Part shown: positions 17,944-27,365 of the stretch, one piece after another
Layout: the number at the start of each line of letters is the position of its first letter
Position numbering within the stretch: the first letter of the stretch is position 1
Origin: Methylophilus sp. 14
Lineage (GTDB): Bacteria > Pseudomonadota > Gammaproteobacteria > Burkholderiales > Methylophilaceae
Direction: 5' to 3'
NCBI RefSeq assembly: GCF_015354345.1
Contig: NZ_JADKYS010000005.1
Span: 62,001 to 126,000, forward strand
DNA length: 64,000 nt
Translations under genes and position numbers: made by a program
Notes under the pieces: model-generated
Databases searched by the model: none
What the model was told of the DNA's origin: nothing
Seen by the model: the letters and a program-made list of their open reading frames with translations, nothing else

Positions 17944-19087
17944 CGCGGTTCCAAATAATGTTTCTGAGCGGGATAGTGGCTTCAAAGCTACGGTAGCGGT
18001 AGCGTTGCCAGTTAGGCACGCCACTTAAGTCAACACTGGCAGGATTGGCATCTGCCTGCCAGATGCACACTCTGCTCACGCCTGCTGCGGCACCATTACA
18101 TGCCTGGCTCACAGTGTTTCTTTGCAGATTGCCGTCCCTGGCGATCACTGCGATGCGGATTGCGCGGATACGGTTACGGTCCATGAGCGCCATGGTCGGC
18201 CCAAAATCACCCGTGGCATCAACCCAGCGATCAACCCGGTTCAAATAAGCGGCAGCGGTGGCGGTGGTCGCCGTGGGGTCTATGGTCTCGGTGATCCCGT
18301 ATTGCGCCTGCAAGGCCACAATATCACTGGCCACGGGTACCGCCGCGCTATTTGGAAATGGCGTGGTGCCGGATGTGCCTCCGGTGCGCGTCAGTTCCAT
18401 GGTGGCATTCACCGTATATTCATACTGATTCCATGCGCCCAAACAAGAAAAGCGCACCCAGTCGGCACCATTCAAAATGCTCACCGGGCTGGCCGTGGGC
18501 GGTGTATTAATTTCAGACAAGGTATTTATGGTGCGATCAGAATTAACTTTTTGCAGGCGGCCAAGGCTGCAATTCGGATTAGTCGGTGTTTGATGAAACA
18601 GCACCACATCATTCTCCTGGCAACCAATCAGGCGTCCATCCAACGTTGGTGCTGTCATGGTCCCCGTGGCGCGCAAGGATGCACCGCCACTAGCAGGATT
18701 GCCATAGCGGATACGTACGATGTCGTTACCAGCACCACCATCCACGATCACCACTGGCGACAGGTTGATTACCACGCCACCCTGGTTAATCGAGGTGTTG
18801 ATCGGGCACAACAAAGGAGATGGGTCACTACTGTTATACAAAGGCAGGCCGTAGCCCGCATTCTGCGCATCGCGCTGTATGTAATACATGGCCAGCACGC
18901 CGCTTGACTGCGCATCTGAACCGCCGGCAATCATGCGTTTTCGCGCCTCAAAGCCACTAAACAAATTGCTGATAGCCAACGTTGCCACCAGACCAATCGC
19001 CAGCCCGACCAGCAATTCAACCAGACTCAGGCCAGCCTCTGCGCGCCCAGGGTGTTGACGTGAGAACATCGCTGAAGGCCGCATCAT
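17933..19087 (-). CDS. pilW: PilW-type minor pilin
   Basis: This 384-residue protein has a prepilin cleavage motif AG|LSLVE (Glu at position 5) followed by a hydrophobic helix (LLVGLAIGLVATLAISNLF). The long C-terminal domain fits PilW, the GspJ-like tip pseudopilin. Its ATG overlaps the pilV stop (ATGA at 19084-19087), and it in turn overlaps pilX. I assign PilW from its length, motif and position. Confidence 0.87.
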   Translation of the reverse strand: MMRPSAMFSRQHPGRAEAGLSLVELLVGLAIGLVATLAISNLFSGFEARKRMIAGGSDAQSSGVLAMYYIQRDAQNAGYGLPLYNSSDPSPLLCPINTSINQGGVVINLSPVVIVDGGAGNDIVRIRYGNPASGGASLRATGTMTAPTLDGRLIGCQENDVVLFHQTPTNPNCSLGRLQKVNSDRTINTLSEINTPPTASPVSILNGADWVRFSCLGAWNQYEYTVNATMELTRTGGTSGTTPFPNSAAVPVASDIVALQAQYGITETIDPTATTATAAAYLNRVDRWVDATGDFGPTMALMDRNRIRAIRIAVIARDGNLQRNTVSQACNGAAAGVSRVCIWQADANPASVDLSGVPNWQRYRYRSFEATIPLRNIIWNRDAL

Positions 19088-19488
19088 GGCATCACATCAA
19101 ACAAATAACTGGACGCATTCACCTGGTGACGGCTACCACCAGGCACCTGCCAGCCAACGGTGACTGTCACCATGGTGTTGGTCAGCGCTGAGAACGTTAA
19201 CGTACCATTAGGCAACTGGGTACTAATTTTGTCCCTGTCGACCTGTGTAATGTAATTTGCGGCATCGCCACCATAGGCCATCATGTTGGCAATATGCGTT
19301 TGTGCAATCAACTGCGCCTCTGCGCGGTAGCGGTTGTCACTACTGTTTTTAATCATGGCACTTTGCAGGCCCACCAGTGCCAGCACACCCATGCTAAAAA
19401 TCACCAGCGCCACCATAGACTCAATCAGCACCGAGCCTTGCTGCAAGCGTATGGCAACAGAACGTTTTTGTCGTGAAAAAACTAACAT
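19084..19488 (-). CDS. pilV: PilV-type minor pilin
   Basis: This 134-residue prepilin has a class III leader cleavage site QQG|SVLIESMVALVIFSMGVLAL, with Glu at mature position 5, and the MVALVIFSMGVLALVGLQ pattern typical of PilV/GspI. It belongs to the minor-pilin priming complex. It overlaps fimT upstream by 7 bp and pilW downstream by 4 bp. Confidence 0.87.
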   Translation of the reverse strand: MLVFSRQKRSVAIRLQQGSVLIESMVALVIFSMGVLALVGLQSAMIKNSSDNRYRAEAQLIAQTHIANMMAYGGDAANYITQVDRDKISTQLPNGTLTFSALTNTMVTVTVGWQVPGGSRHQVNASSYLFDVMP

Positions 19489-19994
19489 GCTCTCGGATCT
19501 CCCACGGTCGAAACGGCCGGATCACACACTTTGACATTGCCACCGGCTGCCAACATCACACGCAACGCGCGGCGCTCCTCACTCTTGACTTGCGTATTGG
19601 TCACATTGACCACTGTCAGCCCCACTGCCGTTGCCGGGTCACGCGTACCAAAGCTGCTAAACACGGCGGTATAGTTATCTGCAGACACGGCTGTATTAGT
19701 AGACGACCCTTCGGTGGCGTTTCTTTGCGTAATCAGCGCCGGGCACCCCGTGACCACGGTGACACAGCCAATTTGCCAGGCACTATTGGTTTGCAAGGTA
19801 AACTTGACCCTGGCATTGCGCTTGATCGCCTCCATCCTGGCTTGCTGCAAACCGCTATGGATAGACTCCGCGACGGTACGAATCTGGGCATTCCCAATCG
19901 AAGTCTGGAAGGCCGGAATCGCAACAGTGGCAAGCGCAATCAATACCGCCATGGCTACCACCAGCTCTACCAATGTAAATCCTTGCTGACGCAT
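19482..19994 (-). CDS. fimT: FimT/GspH-family pseudopilin
   Basis: This 170-residue protein has the leader MRQQG|FTLVELVVAMAVL, a perfect prepilin peptidase site with Glu5, and the downstream IPAFQTSIGNAQIRTVAESIHSGLQQARMEAIKRN signature pattern of FimT/FimU (GspH family). In some species FimT binds DNA through its C-terminus during natural transformation; comM in the same window makes that role conceivable here, as inference. It starts 3 bp after the pilE-like gene. Confidence 0.88.
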   Translation of the reverse strand: MRQQGFTLVELVVAMAVLIALATVAIPAFQTSIGNAQIRTVAESIHSGLQQARMEAIKRNARVKFTLQTNSAWQIGCVTVVTGCPALITQRNATEGSSTNTAVSADNYTAVFSSFGTRDPATAVGLTVVNVTNTQVKSEERRALRVMLAAGGNVKVCDPAVSTVGDPRAC

Positions 19995-19997
19995 GTT

Positions 19998-20408
19998 TTA
20001 GCAAGACCCTGAAGACGAAGTCAGCCAGCACGTGCCACCCACTGTGCCATCAAACTTGGACGTCTTGGCATTATCCTGATTGACGGTAAACTCAAAGTTG
20101 CCCATGTTATTGGCGGCTCTACCAGCAGCCTTCAAGGTATAAGTGGTCGCTGACTGGTTATCAATGCTGTAATCAAAAGACTTGGCATCGCTGGGCACAC
20201 AGGCGAATCCCACATAAGTAAAGTTATCCTGGAAAAATTGCTCGGCCTGCACGCGGCAATTAGCCAGATTGGCAGGTGCCTCGGCGGCGTTACCACTTTT
20301 GACATAGTCCTGATACCCTGGCACGGCAATACTGGCCAGCAAGCCAATAATCGCCACCACTATCATCATTTCTATCAGGCTAAAACCATATTGATTTGGG
20401 CGCTTCAT
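19998..20408 (-). CDS. pilE: PilE-type (minor) type IV pilin
   Basis: This 136-residue prepilin has the leader [22 protein letters not shown], Glu5, and the [21 protein letters not shown] pattern of PilE-like pilins. Two Cys near the C-terminus ([11 protein letters not shown]) make a short D-loop, and further Cys (NCRV, FACV) may form a second bond. It leads the operon, whereas in many genomes pilE closes the fimT-pilVWXY1 set. It could be a minor pilin or the major subunit; position among the minor pilins favours minor. Confidence 0.87.
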   Translation of the reverse strand: MKRPNQYGFSLIEMMIVVAIIGLLASIAVPGYQDYVKSGNAAEAPANLANCRVQAEQFFQDNFTYVGFACVPSDAKSFDYSIDNQSATTYTLKAAGRAANNMGNFEFTVNQDNAKTSKFDGTVGGTCWLTSSSGSC

Positions 20409-20468
20409 GATCCAATCCCTTTTTAGATGGCCTTATCATGCAAACAGGTGGCTGTCATGTCCAGCACT

Positions 20469-20503
20469 AGCCGACCAGCGGTTGAGATCAGCCGACAAGC
20501 GGT
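20469..20503. repeat. Tandem operator-like direct repeat upstream of pilE and lptM
   Basis: AGCCGACcAGCGGT (20469) recurs as AGCCGACaAGCGGT (20490), 21 bp apart and so on the same helix face. The pair lies in the divergent intergenic region between the pilin operon and lptM-lysA, a plausible regulator site. No known consensus was recognised. Confidence 0.45.
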
Positions 20504-20575
20504 CAAAAACAGCGACCATAAGCCGTCTGAGGTTTAGTGGTAAAATAAGTCTTTGTTTATATTGGACTGTAAATC

Positions 20576-20710
20576 ATGCCTTCCTGCTGGATGCGATTAC
20601 TGGCTGCGGCCCTGTTATTGGCCCAACTGAGTGCCTGCGGCCTCAAGGGAGACTTGTACATTCCTGAACGCCAATACCCTCAACCTCAACCAAGTAACTC
20701 AACATCGTGA
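20576..20710 (+). CDS. lptM: LptM (YifL-like) small lipoprotein
   Basis: This is a 44-residue lipoprotein with a signal sequence and a lipobox LSAC (Cys21), followed by GLKGDLYIP, the characteristic LptM start (CGLKGxLYxP). LptM binds the LptD/E lipopolysaccharide translocon and helps LptD disulphide maturation. Placement immediately before lysA, with the lysA GTG overlapping its stop (GTGA), is the standard arrangement. A second ATG at 20591 would shorten the signal peptide slightly. Confidence 0.9.
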   Translation: MPSCWMRLLAAALLLAQLSACGLKGDLYIPERQYPQPQPSNSTS

Positions 20711-21951
20711 CCGCTTTTTTGACCCAACAAGGTTTGCTACATGCCGAAAATGTAGCCCTGCGTGACATTGCCCACGCCCATCAAACACCCACTTACGTCT
20801 ATTCACGCGCTGCATTAACTCAGGCCTTTGAGCGCTTTCAGGCTGGCCTGGTCGGCCATGACCACCTGATTTGTTTTGCCGTGAAAGCCAACCCCAGCCT
20901 GGCGATTTTGAACCTGTTTGCCAGGTTAGGGGCCGGATTTGACATTGTGTCTGGTGGCGAATTGGCGCGTGTATTGGCAGCAGGCGGTGACCCGAGAAAA
21001 GTGGTGTTCTCGGGCGTAGGCAAATCGCATGCTGAAATTAAAGCCGCGCTCGAAGCGGGTATTTTTTGCTTTAACGTCGAGTCCGTCAATGAACTGGATC
21101 GCATCCAGCAAGTCGCGGCCAGCCTGGGCAAACAAGCACCGGTTTCATTGCGCGTGAACCCGAATGTGGACGCCAAAACCCACCCTTACATCTCAACCGG
21201 CCTAAAGAACAATAAATTTGGCGTGGCGTTTGAAGATGCGCTGGGTTTGTACGAAAAAGCAGCGCAGTCACCCAACATTGTGGTGCATGGTGTGGATTGC
21301 CATATCGGCTCACAAATCACCGAGCTGTCTCCTTTCCTGGATGCGCTGGATAAAGTGCTTGGCCTGGTGGACGCATTGGCTGCCAAAGGCATTCATATTC
21401 AGCACATAGACGTGGGCGGCGGCGTAGGGATTACTTACAGCGACGAAACGCCACCAGACTTTGCTGCCTATACCGCCGCTATCCTGCAAAAACTGGCAGG
21501 CAGAAACGTGAAAGTACTGTTTGAACCTGGCCGCGCACTGGTGGGTAATGCCGGTGTGTTGCTGACCAAGGTTGAGTACCTGAAGCCTGGCGAATCCAAA
21601 AACTTTGCCATCGTCGATGCCGCCATGAACGACCTGATGCGCCCGGCTTTGTATGACGCATTCCACAACATCACCACCATTGCGCCATCCACGGCTCAAG
21701 CACAAGTATATGAAATCGTCGGCCCGGTGTGTGAAAGCGGTGACTTTTTAGGTCATGACCGCACCTTGACCATTGAGGAAGGCGATTACCTGGCGATTCA
21801 TTCTGCTGGCGCCTATGGCATGAGCATGGCCAGCAATTACAACACGCGTGCCCGTGCGGCAGAAGTGCTGGTCGATGGCGACCAGGTGCATGTGATCCGT
21901 GAGCGCGAGCAAATTGCCGACCTGTTTAAACTGGAACGCACGCTGCCTTAA
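20707..21951 (+). CDS. lysA: Diaminopimelate decarboxylase
   Basis: This 414-residue PLP enzyme catalyses the last step of lysine biosynthesis (meso-diaminopimelate to lysine). The N-terminal barrel holds the PLP lysine in FAVKANPSL, the HIGSQ motif and the phosphate-binding GGGVG. The C-terminal domain has FEPGRALV and CESGDFLG, whose Cys belongs to the active site of the partner subunit. It starts with GTG, overlapping the lptM stop. A clear terminator follows. Confidence 0.97.
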   Translation: MTAFLTQQGLLHAENVALRDIAHAHQTPTYVYSRAALTQAFERFQAGLVGHDHLICFAVKANPSLAILNLFARLGAGFDIVSGGELARVLAAGGDPRKVVFSGVGKSHAEIKAALEAGIFCFNVESVNELDRIQQVAASLGKQAPVSLRVNPNVDAKTHPYISTGLKNNKFGVAFEDALGLYEKAAQSPNIVVHGVDCHIGSQITELSPFLDALDKVLGLVDALAAKGIHIQHIDVGGGVGITYSDETPPDFAAYTAAILQKLAGRNVKVLFEPGRALVGNAGVLLTKVEYLKPGESKNFAIVDAAMNDLMRPALYDAFHNITTIAPSTAQAQVYEIVGPVCESGDFLGHDRTLTIEEGDYLAIHSAGAYGMSMASNYNTRARAAEVLVDGDQVHVIREREQIADLFKLERTLP

Positions 21952-21967
21952 GCATCACTACGCCCAA

Positions 21968-22002
21968 TAAAAAACCGAAGCCTCAAAGCTTCGGTTTTTT
22001 AT
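21968..22002. terminator. Rho-independent terminator between lysA and purU
   Basis: The stem ACCGAAGC/GCTTCGGT with loop CTCAAA has a T-run on the plus strand and an A-run on its 5' side. It ends lysA and can also serve the convergent purU. Confidence 0.92.
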
Positions 22003-22015
22003 TGAGTGAAACAGT

Positions 22016-22870
22016 TTAATCAAAAATCACTGTCTTGTTCGCATAGAGCAGAATACGATGCTCGATATGCCAGCGCACCGCTTTGGACAGCACCACACGC
22101 TCCAGGTCGCGGCCCTTCTGAATCAAGTCTTCCACCTGGTCGCGGTGCGAAATACGTGCCAGGTCCTGCTCGATAATCGGGCCTTCATCCAGCACTTCAG
22201 TCACATAGTGGCTGGTCGCCCCAATCAGCTTCACGCCGCGCTCAAACGCACGGTGGTAAGGGCGTGCACCAATAAACGCGGGCAGGAATGAGTGGTGGAT
22301 ATTGATGATTTTTTGCGGATACCGCGCGACAAAGTCCGGCGACAAAATCTGCATATAGCGTGCCAGCACAATTAAATCCACGCCATATTGGTCAAACAAG
22401 GCAAATTGCTGCGCCTCAACCTCGGCCTTGGTGTCTTTGGTCATGGGCAGGTAGTGGAAGTCGATGCCGTAAAACTGCGCCAGCTTTTCCGTGTCCCGGT
22501 GATTACTGATAATCAGCGGAATATCGCAAGCAAGTTCGCCACTGTGATGACGATGCAACAAGTCAACCAGACAGTGATCGTATTGCGACACCATGATCGC
22601 CATGCGTGTTTTCTGCTCAGACAATTTGAGTTGCCAGGTCATGTCAAAACGTTGCGCGACTGGGCCAAACGCCTGTTCAAAATCGGCCACGGCGACATTG
22701 AAATCGCTCAGATCCCATTCCACGCGCATCAAAAACAGATTATTTTCCGCATCCTGATGCTGGTCTGCGTGTAAAATATTGGCATTGTGCTCATATAAAA
22801 ATTGCGCAATCGCCGCCACAATCCCTTTGGTATCCGGGCAGGTAATCAGCAAAGTAGCAGTGTTTTTCAT
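22016..22870 (-). CDS. purU: Formyltetrahydrofolate deformylase
   Basis: This 284-residue enzyme hydrolyses 10-formyltetrahydrofolate to formate and tetrahydrofolate. It has an N-terminal ACT domain (ATLLITCPDTKGIVAAIAQFL) and a C-terminal formyltransferase-type catalytic domain with the conserved NIHHSFLPAF-x-GA motif and the active-site Asp in GPIIEQD. I chose the ATG at 22870 over an in-frame TTG at 22894. It forms a one-gene unit converging on lysA. In methylotrophs it can link the folate C1 pool to formate, but it is also a general housekeeping gene. Confidence 0.95.
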   Translation of the reverse strand: MKNTATLLITCPDTKGIVAAIAQFLYEHNANILHADQHQDAENNLFLMRVEWDLSDFNVAVADFEQAFGPVAQRFDMTWQLKLSEQKTRMAIMVSQYDHCLVDLLHRHHSGELACDIPLIISNHRDTEKLAQFYGIDFHYLPMTKDTKAEVEAQQFALFDQYGVDLIVLARYMQILSPDFVARYPQKIINIHHSFLPAFIGARPYHRAFERGVKLIGATSHYVTEVLDEGPIIEQDLARISHRDQVEDLIQKGRDLERVVLSKAVRWHIEHRILLYANKTVIFD

Positions 22871-22986
22871 AACATGGGCTTCAACGAGCGACAAAAATGC
22901 AGATTATACCTGATGCCTGCCAGACCTTGTGGTTGACATTGGTTTTCACCCTCGCAATGCAGCAGCATCCTTCACGGAATTGATTT

Positions 22987-23949
22987 ATGCAAACACACAC
23001 TACACCCGATATCGTACTCGCCAATCCACGCGGCTTTTGTGCTGGCGTGGACCGCGCCATCATTATTGTTGAGCAAGCGCTCGAGAAATTCGGCGCACCG
23101 ATTTATGTGCGTAACGAAGTGGTACACAACAAGTTTGTCGTCGGCCAGTTACGTGACAAAGGCGCCATTTTTGTCGATGAACTGGAAAAAATTCCGGCAG
23201 GCAGCATTGTCATTTTCAGTGCGCATGGCGTGTCCAAAGCCGTGCGCGCAGAGGCAGAGTCGCGTGGACTGACTGCCTTTGACGCCACCTGCCCGCTGGT
23301 CACCAAGGTGCACATCGAAGTCGCCAAGATGCGCAATGACGGCCTGGAAATCATCATGATTGGCCACAAAGGCCATCCCGAGGTCGAAGGCACCATGGGC
23401 CAGTCTGAAGCAGGCATGCATCTGGTCGAAACACCGGAAGATGTGGCCGCACTACAAGTGGCAGATCCTGACAAACTGGCTTATGTCACACAAACCACAC
23501 TGTCAGTGGATGACGCCACTCAGGTCATCAATGCCTTGAAAGTGCGCTTTCCAACGATTAAAGCGCCTAAAAGTGATGACATTTGTTACGCCACACAAAA
23601 CCGCCAGGATGCGGTCAAAATCATGGCCAAAGACTGTGACCTGGTGATTATTGTCGGCTCACCCAATAGCTCAAACTCTAACCGCCTACGTGAAGTGGCC
23701 AAAAACCAGGGCGTGGAAGCCTATATGGTCGATAACGCCAGCCATTTGCAAGCCGAGTGGCTCATAGGCAAACGCAAAGTCGGCATTTCTGCCGGGGCGT
23801 CTGCGCCTGAAGTGCTGGTGAAAGAAGTGATTACAGCCTTGCAAAACATGGGCGCCGCCCACGTGGAGGAACTGCAAGGCGTGGTTGAAAACGTCGTCTT
23901 CCAGTTACCCAAGAATTTGGTCAACGCTGAAAAGCGCAATCAAGGTTAA
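22987..23949 (+). CDS. ispH: 4-hydroxy-3-methylbut-2-enyl diphosphate reductase
   Basis: This 320-residue iron-sulfur enzyme carries out the last step of the MEP isoprenoid pathway, making IPP and DMAPP. The three cluster Cys lie in GFCAGV, ATCPLV and ICYATQNR. The catalytic Glu region ([10 protein letters not shown]) and the SSNSNRL substrate-binding motif are present. It stands alone, divergent from purU. Confidence 0.97.
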   Translation: MQTHTTPDIVLANPRGFCAGVDRAIIIVEQALEKFGAPIYVRNEVVHNKFVVGQLRDKGAIFVDELEKIPAGSIVIFSAHGVSKAVRAEAESRGLTAFDATCPLVTKVHIEVAKMRNDGLEIIMIGHKGHPEVEGTMGQSEAGMHLVETPEDVAALQVADPDKLAYVTQTTLSVDDATQVINALKVRFPTIKAPKSDDICYATQNRQDAVKIMAKDCDLVIIVGSPNSSNSNRLREVAKNQGVEAYMVDNASHLQAEWLIGKRKVGISAGASAPEVLVKEVITALQNMGAAHVEELQGVVENVVFQLPKNLVNAEKRNQG

Positions 23950-24272
23950 TTAAACTGGTTCAAACCCGCATTCTGGGCAAAAAAAACCCAAGCTCGAGAG
24001 CTTGGGGCAAGCAATATCCTCGGGAAAGGATAATCGGGGAAAAATGCTCATTGTTGTGGTTATATGCAGATGCTGCTCATACTTACATTTTGGAGGTTGC
24101 AAGGTCGCCCAACCTGCAAGCTGAGTGACTATCTCCTTAAATGCATATAACGTGCCAACTCCCAGAAAATCACAACCCATTGATTATTAATTAATTTAAT
24201 TTAAAGCGCAGCGCAAGAGCTACGATTGCTGGCTGAAATAAACCACCACTTTGGTTAACTAAAACCAAGCCA
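23950..24272. other. Gene-free stretch between ispH and czcA
   Basis: These 323 bp contain the terminator listed separately and otherwise AT-rich sequence. A 76-codon minus-strand ORF covers part of it but has no ribosome binding site and runs through the terminator stem, so it was not called as a gene. Confidence 0.6.
23979..24006 (-). terminator. Rho-independent terminator for the metal-efflux operon
   Basis: The perfect stem CCCAAGCT/AGCTTGGG with a CGAG loop is followed by eight T on the minus strand only. It therefore stops transcripts coming from czcA and protects ispH from antisense read-through. Confidence 0.82.
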
Positions 24273-27200
24273 TTACGACTGACGCCGACGTAGATCCGAA
24301 AACAGCGGGAACAACAAGGGCAGCAGCAATAGCGTGAATAGCGTGGCGGTAATCAAGCCACCCACAATCACCACAGCAAACGGTCGCTGCGTTTCTGAGC
24401 CGATGCCATGCGAGAGTGCTGCTGGCATCAAGCCCAAGCCCGCCATCAATGCAGTCATTAAAATCGGGCGCAATCTCGCCACGGCGCCGTCGATGACAGA
24501 CTCGGTCACACTGCGGCCTTCACGCATCAGGTTCTTAATCTGCTCAACCATAATCACACCGTTTTGCACCGAAATACCGGCCAGCGCAATAAAACCCACC
24601 GCCGCAGACACGGACAAATGCAGGCCCGCCACAGCCAAACCTGCCAAACCGCCCACCAGCGTAAACGGAATCATCAGCAACACCAGCAAGGCATTTTTCA
24701 CCGACTTGAACGCCCAGAACAACAACACAAAAATCAGCAAGACGGATAGCGGTACAATCACCATCAGGCGCTTCATGGCACGTTGCTGGTTTTCAAACTG
24801 GCCGCCCCAGGTCATGGTATAGCCAGGCGGCAATTTGACCTGCGCCTTCACCGTTTGCATCGCCTCTTTGACAAAGCTGCCCTGGTCCCTGTCTGTAATA
24901 TTGGCCTTGATCGACACAATGCGTGCGCCCGCCTCGCGGCTGACGCGCGAAGCCCCTTGCTTGATCGTCACCTCAGCCACTTCGCTCAACGGGATACTGC
25001 CGCCACCATTGGGCAAAGCAATCGGTAACTCGTCAATATCGTCAACAGAATCCCTGAACGGCCTATCCAGGCGCAGGGTCACATCAAAATGGCGGTCACC
25101 ATCGTAAAACGTATTGGCGGGGTTACCGGCCAGTGCCGTTTGTACAGTGGTATTCACGTCGCCCACCATCAAGCCATAACGTGACAACTGGTTACGATTG
25201 AGCGTGATATCCAGCTCTGAATTACCTGAGATACGCACCGCCGCCACATCGGTTGCCCCCTGCACGGTATTCATGGCATCGACGACTTCGGCCGCCTTTT
25301 GCTCAAGAATCGCCAGGTCCGGGCCAAAAATCTTGACCGCGATTTCCCCTTTCACGCCAGACAATGCCTCTTCCACACTATCCTGAATCACTTGGGAGAA
25401 GTTGGTCGGCACACCAGGAATCTCATGGATGCGGCGCGACATATCTTTAATCAGCGCTTCTTTATCAGCAAACTTCCATTCGCTATGCGGCTTGAGATCA
25501 GCCAGAATCTCCATGTGATACGGCCCTTTAGGATCCGTGCCGTCATCTGGCCGCCCGACATGCGCCACCACTAGCCGCACCTCCTGGTAGCTATTGAGGA
25601 TTTTCCTGATTTCGCGCTCGACGTCCTTGGTTTTCTCGAGACTGGCAGAAGGCGGTAAATCAACCGTGAGCCAGATATTGCCTTCGTCCAGCTTGGGCAA
25701 AAACTCAGACCCCAGCATAGGCGCAGAGACCACAGACACGCCAAGAATAGCGACTGAAGCAATCACCACCAGTGCCCGCGATTGGCTGCTTTTGAGCAGG
25801 ATATTACGATAGGTTTCTTGCAAGCGATGCATCCAGTCGCTGTGTTTTTCCGCCATGTCTTCGCGGCTCATGGTGTAGGACAGCAAGGCGGGCACCAGGG
25901 TTAAGGTGAGGATAATGGCTCCGAGCAAAGCAAAACTGAGCGTGAATGCCATGGGCGAGAAAATTTTACCTTCCACCCGCTGAAAGGTAAAAATAGGCAG
26001 AAAGGCGGTGATGATAATGGCCTTGGAGAACAGGATGGGATGCCCCATATCAATCGCCGTACTTTTCAAGGTTTGCATACGCCAGGCAAGACCACTGTGG
26101 GTCGGGTTACTGGCATCCGCCATCGCCAGCCGCACCATGAGTGCCTCGACCAGCACCACCGCGCTGTCGATAATAATGCCAAAGTCGACCGCGCCCAGTG
26201 AAATCAGGTTAGCCGACACGCCACGCAGATCCATCACGATAAAGGCAAACAGCAAAGACAGTGGGATAACGGAAGCCACAATCAGCGCAGCCCGCCAGTT
26301 ACGCAAAAACACTACCAAAATCGTCACCACCAGCAAGGCGCCCACAATCAGGTTTTCTGACACGGTATGCACGGTGTGATGTACCAAGCCAGTTCGGTCA
26401 TAAAACGGCACCACCTTCACCCCGGCGGGCAATGATTCATTCACCACCTCCACCTTGGCACGCAAGGACTCAATCACTTTGGCCGCATTTTGACCTTTGG
26501 TCATTAATACAATACCTTCAATGATGTCATCTTGCTGGTTGAACGACACGATGCCTGAGCGCGGCCGGTCACCAATCACCACCTGGCCAAGATCGCTCAC
26601 CAAAATCGGTTTGCCATCACGCGTGTCCACCACCGACTGCGCAATATCATCCAGGCGATGGAATAGGCCAATGCCGCGCACCACCAGCGACTCATCGCCG
26701 CGGTGCATCAGGCCGCCGCCGACGTTGCTGCTGTTATTGCCTACCGCCTGGTTGACTTGGTCTATGCTAACGTCAAATTTTTTCAGGCGATACGGGTCCA
26801 GCTTGATTTGATATTCTTTAACCGTGCCACCAAAACTGGTGATATCGGCCACACCGGGCACCATGCGCAACTGTGGAATAATTTTCCAGTCCTGGATCGC
26901 ACGCACCTCGCGTTGCGGCATGTCCTTGGGCGCTTCAACCAGATAGCGATACACTTCACCGACGGCTGTGGTCAGCGGCGCGAGGGTGGGTTGCAGGCCG
27001 GTGGGCAGGCTCACGCCTTGCAAACGCTCCAGCACTTGCTGCCGGGCAAAATAGTCCTCGGTGCGCTCGGCAAAGGTTAATGTCACCACCGATAAGCCGG
27101 TAATCGATACCGAGCGAATCTGCGCCAGGCCTGGCACGCCGCTCATGCCATGCTCTATGGGTAGCGAGACGACGCGCTCTACCTCTTCGGGTGCCATGCC

Positions 27201-27362
27201 GGGTGACTGCGTCACAATAATGACGTGCACATCCTCCACATCCGGGAACGCTTCAATCGGCAGGTTTTGCACCGCGACCCAACCAAAAATGGTCAGCACG
27301 ACTGCGCCTATGAGTAAAAATACCCGTTGTTGCAGCGAGAAAGTAATTAAGCCTCTTAGCAT
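24273..27362 (-). CDS. czcA: CzcA-type heavy-metal efflux RND pump
   Basis: This 1029-residue inner membrane proton antiporter has twelve predicted helices and two large periplasmic loops. Helix 4 reads DFGIIIDSAVVLVEAL, close to the DFGxxxDGAxxxVEN signature of divalent-cation HME pumps (Zn, Co, Cd, Ni) and unlike the CusA copper/silver type. The Ser after the second Asp and the final Leu deviate from that signature. The N-terminus (LRGLITFSLQQRVFLL) and GISVQNGVIMVEQI are typical. It follows the adaptor gene by 3 bp. The exact metal is not determined by sequence. Confidence 0.93.
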   Translation of the reverse strand: MLRGLITFSLQQRVFLLIGAVVLTIFGWVAVQNLPIEAFPDVEDVHVIIVTQSPGMAPEEVERVVSLPIEHGMSGVPGLAQIRSVSITGLSVVTLTFAERTEDYFARQQVLERLQGVSLPTGLQPTLAPLTTAVGEVYRYLVEAPKDMPQREVRAIQDWKIIPQLRMVPGVADITSFGGTVKEYQIKLDPYRLKKFDVSIDQVNQAVGNNSSNVGGGLMHRGDESLVVRGIGLFHRLDDIAQSVVDTRDGKPILVSDLGQVVIGDRPRSGIVSFNQQDDIIEGIVLMTKGQNAAKVIESLRAKVEVVNESLPAGVKVVPFYDRTGLVHHTVHTVSENLIVGALLVVTILVVFLRNWRAALIVASVIPLSLLFAFIVMDLRGVSANLISLGAVDFGIIIDSAVVLVEALMVRLAMADASNPTHSGLAWRMQTLKSTAIDMGHPILFSKAIIITAFLPIFTFQRVEGKIFSPMAFTLSFALLGAIILTLTLVPALLSYTMSREDMAEKHSDWMHRLQETYRNILLKSSQSRALVVIASVAILGVSVVSAPMLGSEFLPKLDEGNIWLTVDLPPSASLEKTKDVEREIRKILNSYQEVRLVVAHVGRPDDGTDPKGPYHMEILADLKPHSEWKFADKEALIKDMSRRIHEIPGVPTNFSQVIQDSVEEALSGVKGEIAVKIFGPDLAILEQKAAEVVDAMNTVQGATDVAAVRISGNSELDITLNRNQLSRYGLMVGDVNTTVQTALAGNPANTFYDGDRHFDVTLRLDRPFRDSVDDIDELPIALPNGGGSIPLSEVAEVTIKQGASRVSREAGARIVSIKANITDRDQGSFVKEAMQTVKAQVKLPPGYTMTWGGQFENQQRAMKRLMVIVPLSVLLIFVLLFWAFKSVKNALLVLLMIPFTLVGGLAGLAVAGLHLSVSAAVGFIALAGISVQNGVIMVEQIKNLMREGRSVTESVIDGAVARLRPILMTALMAGLGLMPAALSHGIGSETQRPFAVVIVGGLITATLFTLLLLPLLFPLFSDLRRRQS

Positions 27363-27365
27363 GCT

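Noticed and set aside
18122-18907. 261-codon plus-strand ORF opposite pilW
   Set aside because: It lies entirely opposite a clear pilin gene and lacks a ribosome binding site and family match.
20409-20575. Possible sigma-54 promoter before the pilin operon
   Set aside because: A TTGCA is present on the minus strand but no GG-containing -24 element lies at the right distance.
23950-24180. 76-codon minus-strand ORF downstream of ispH, ending in a CPEC-like motif
   Set aside because: No ribosome binding site, and it runs through a strong terminator stem. The Cys motif is probably chance.
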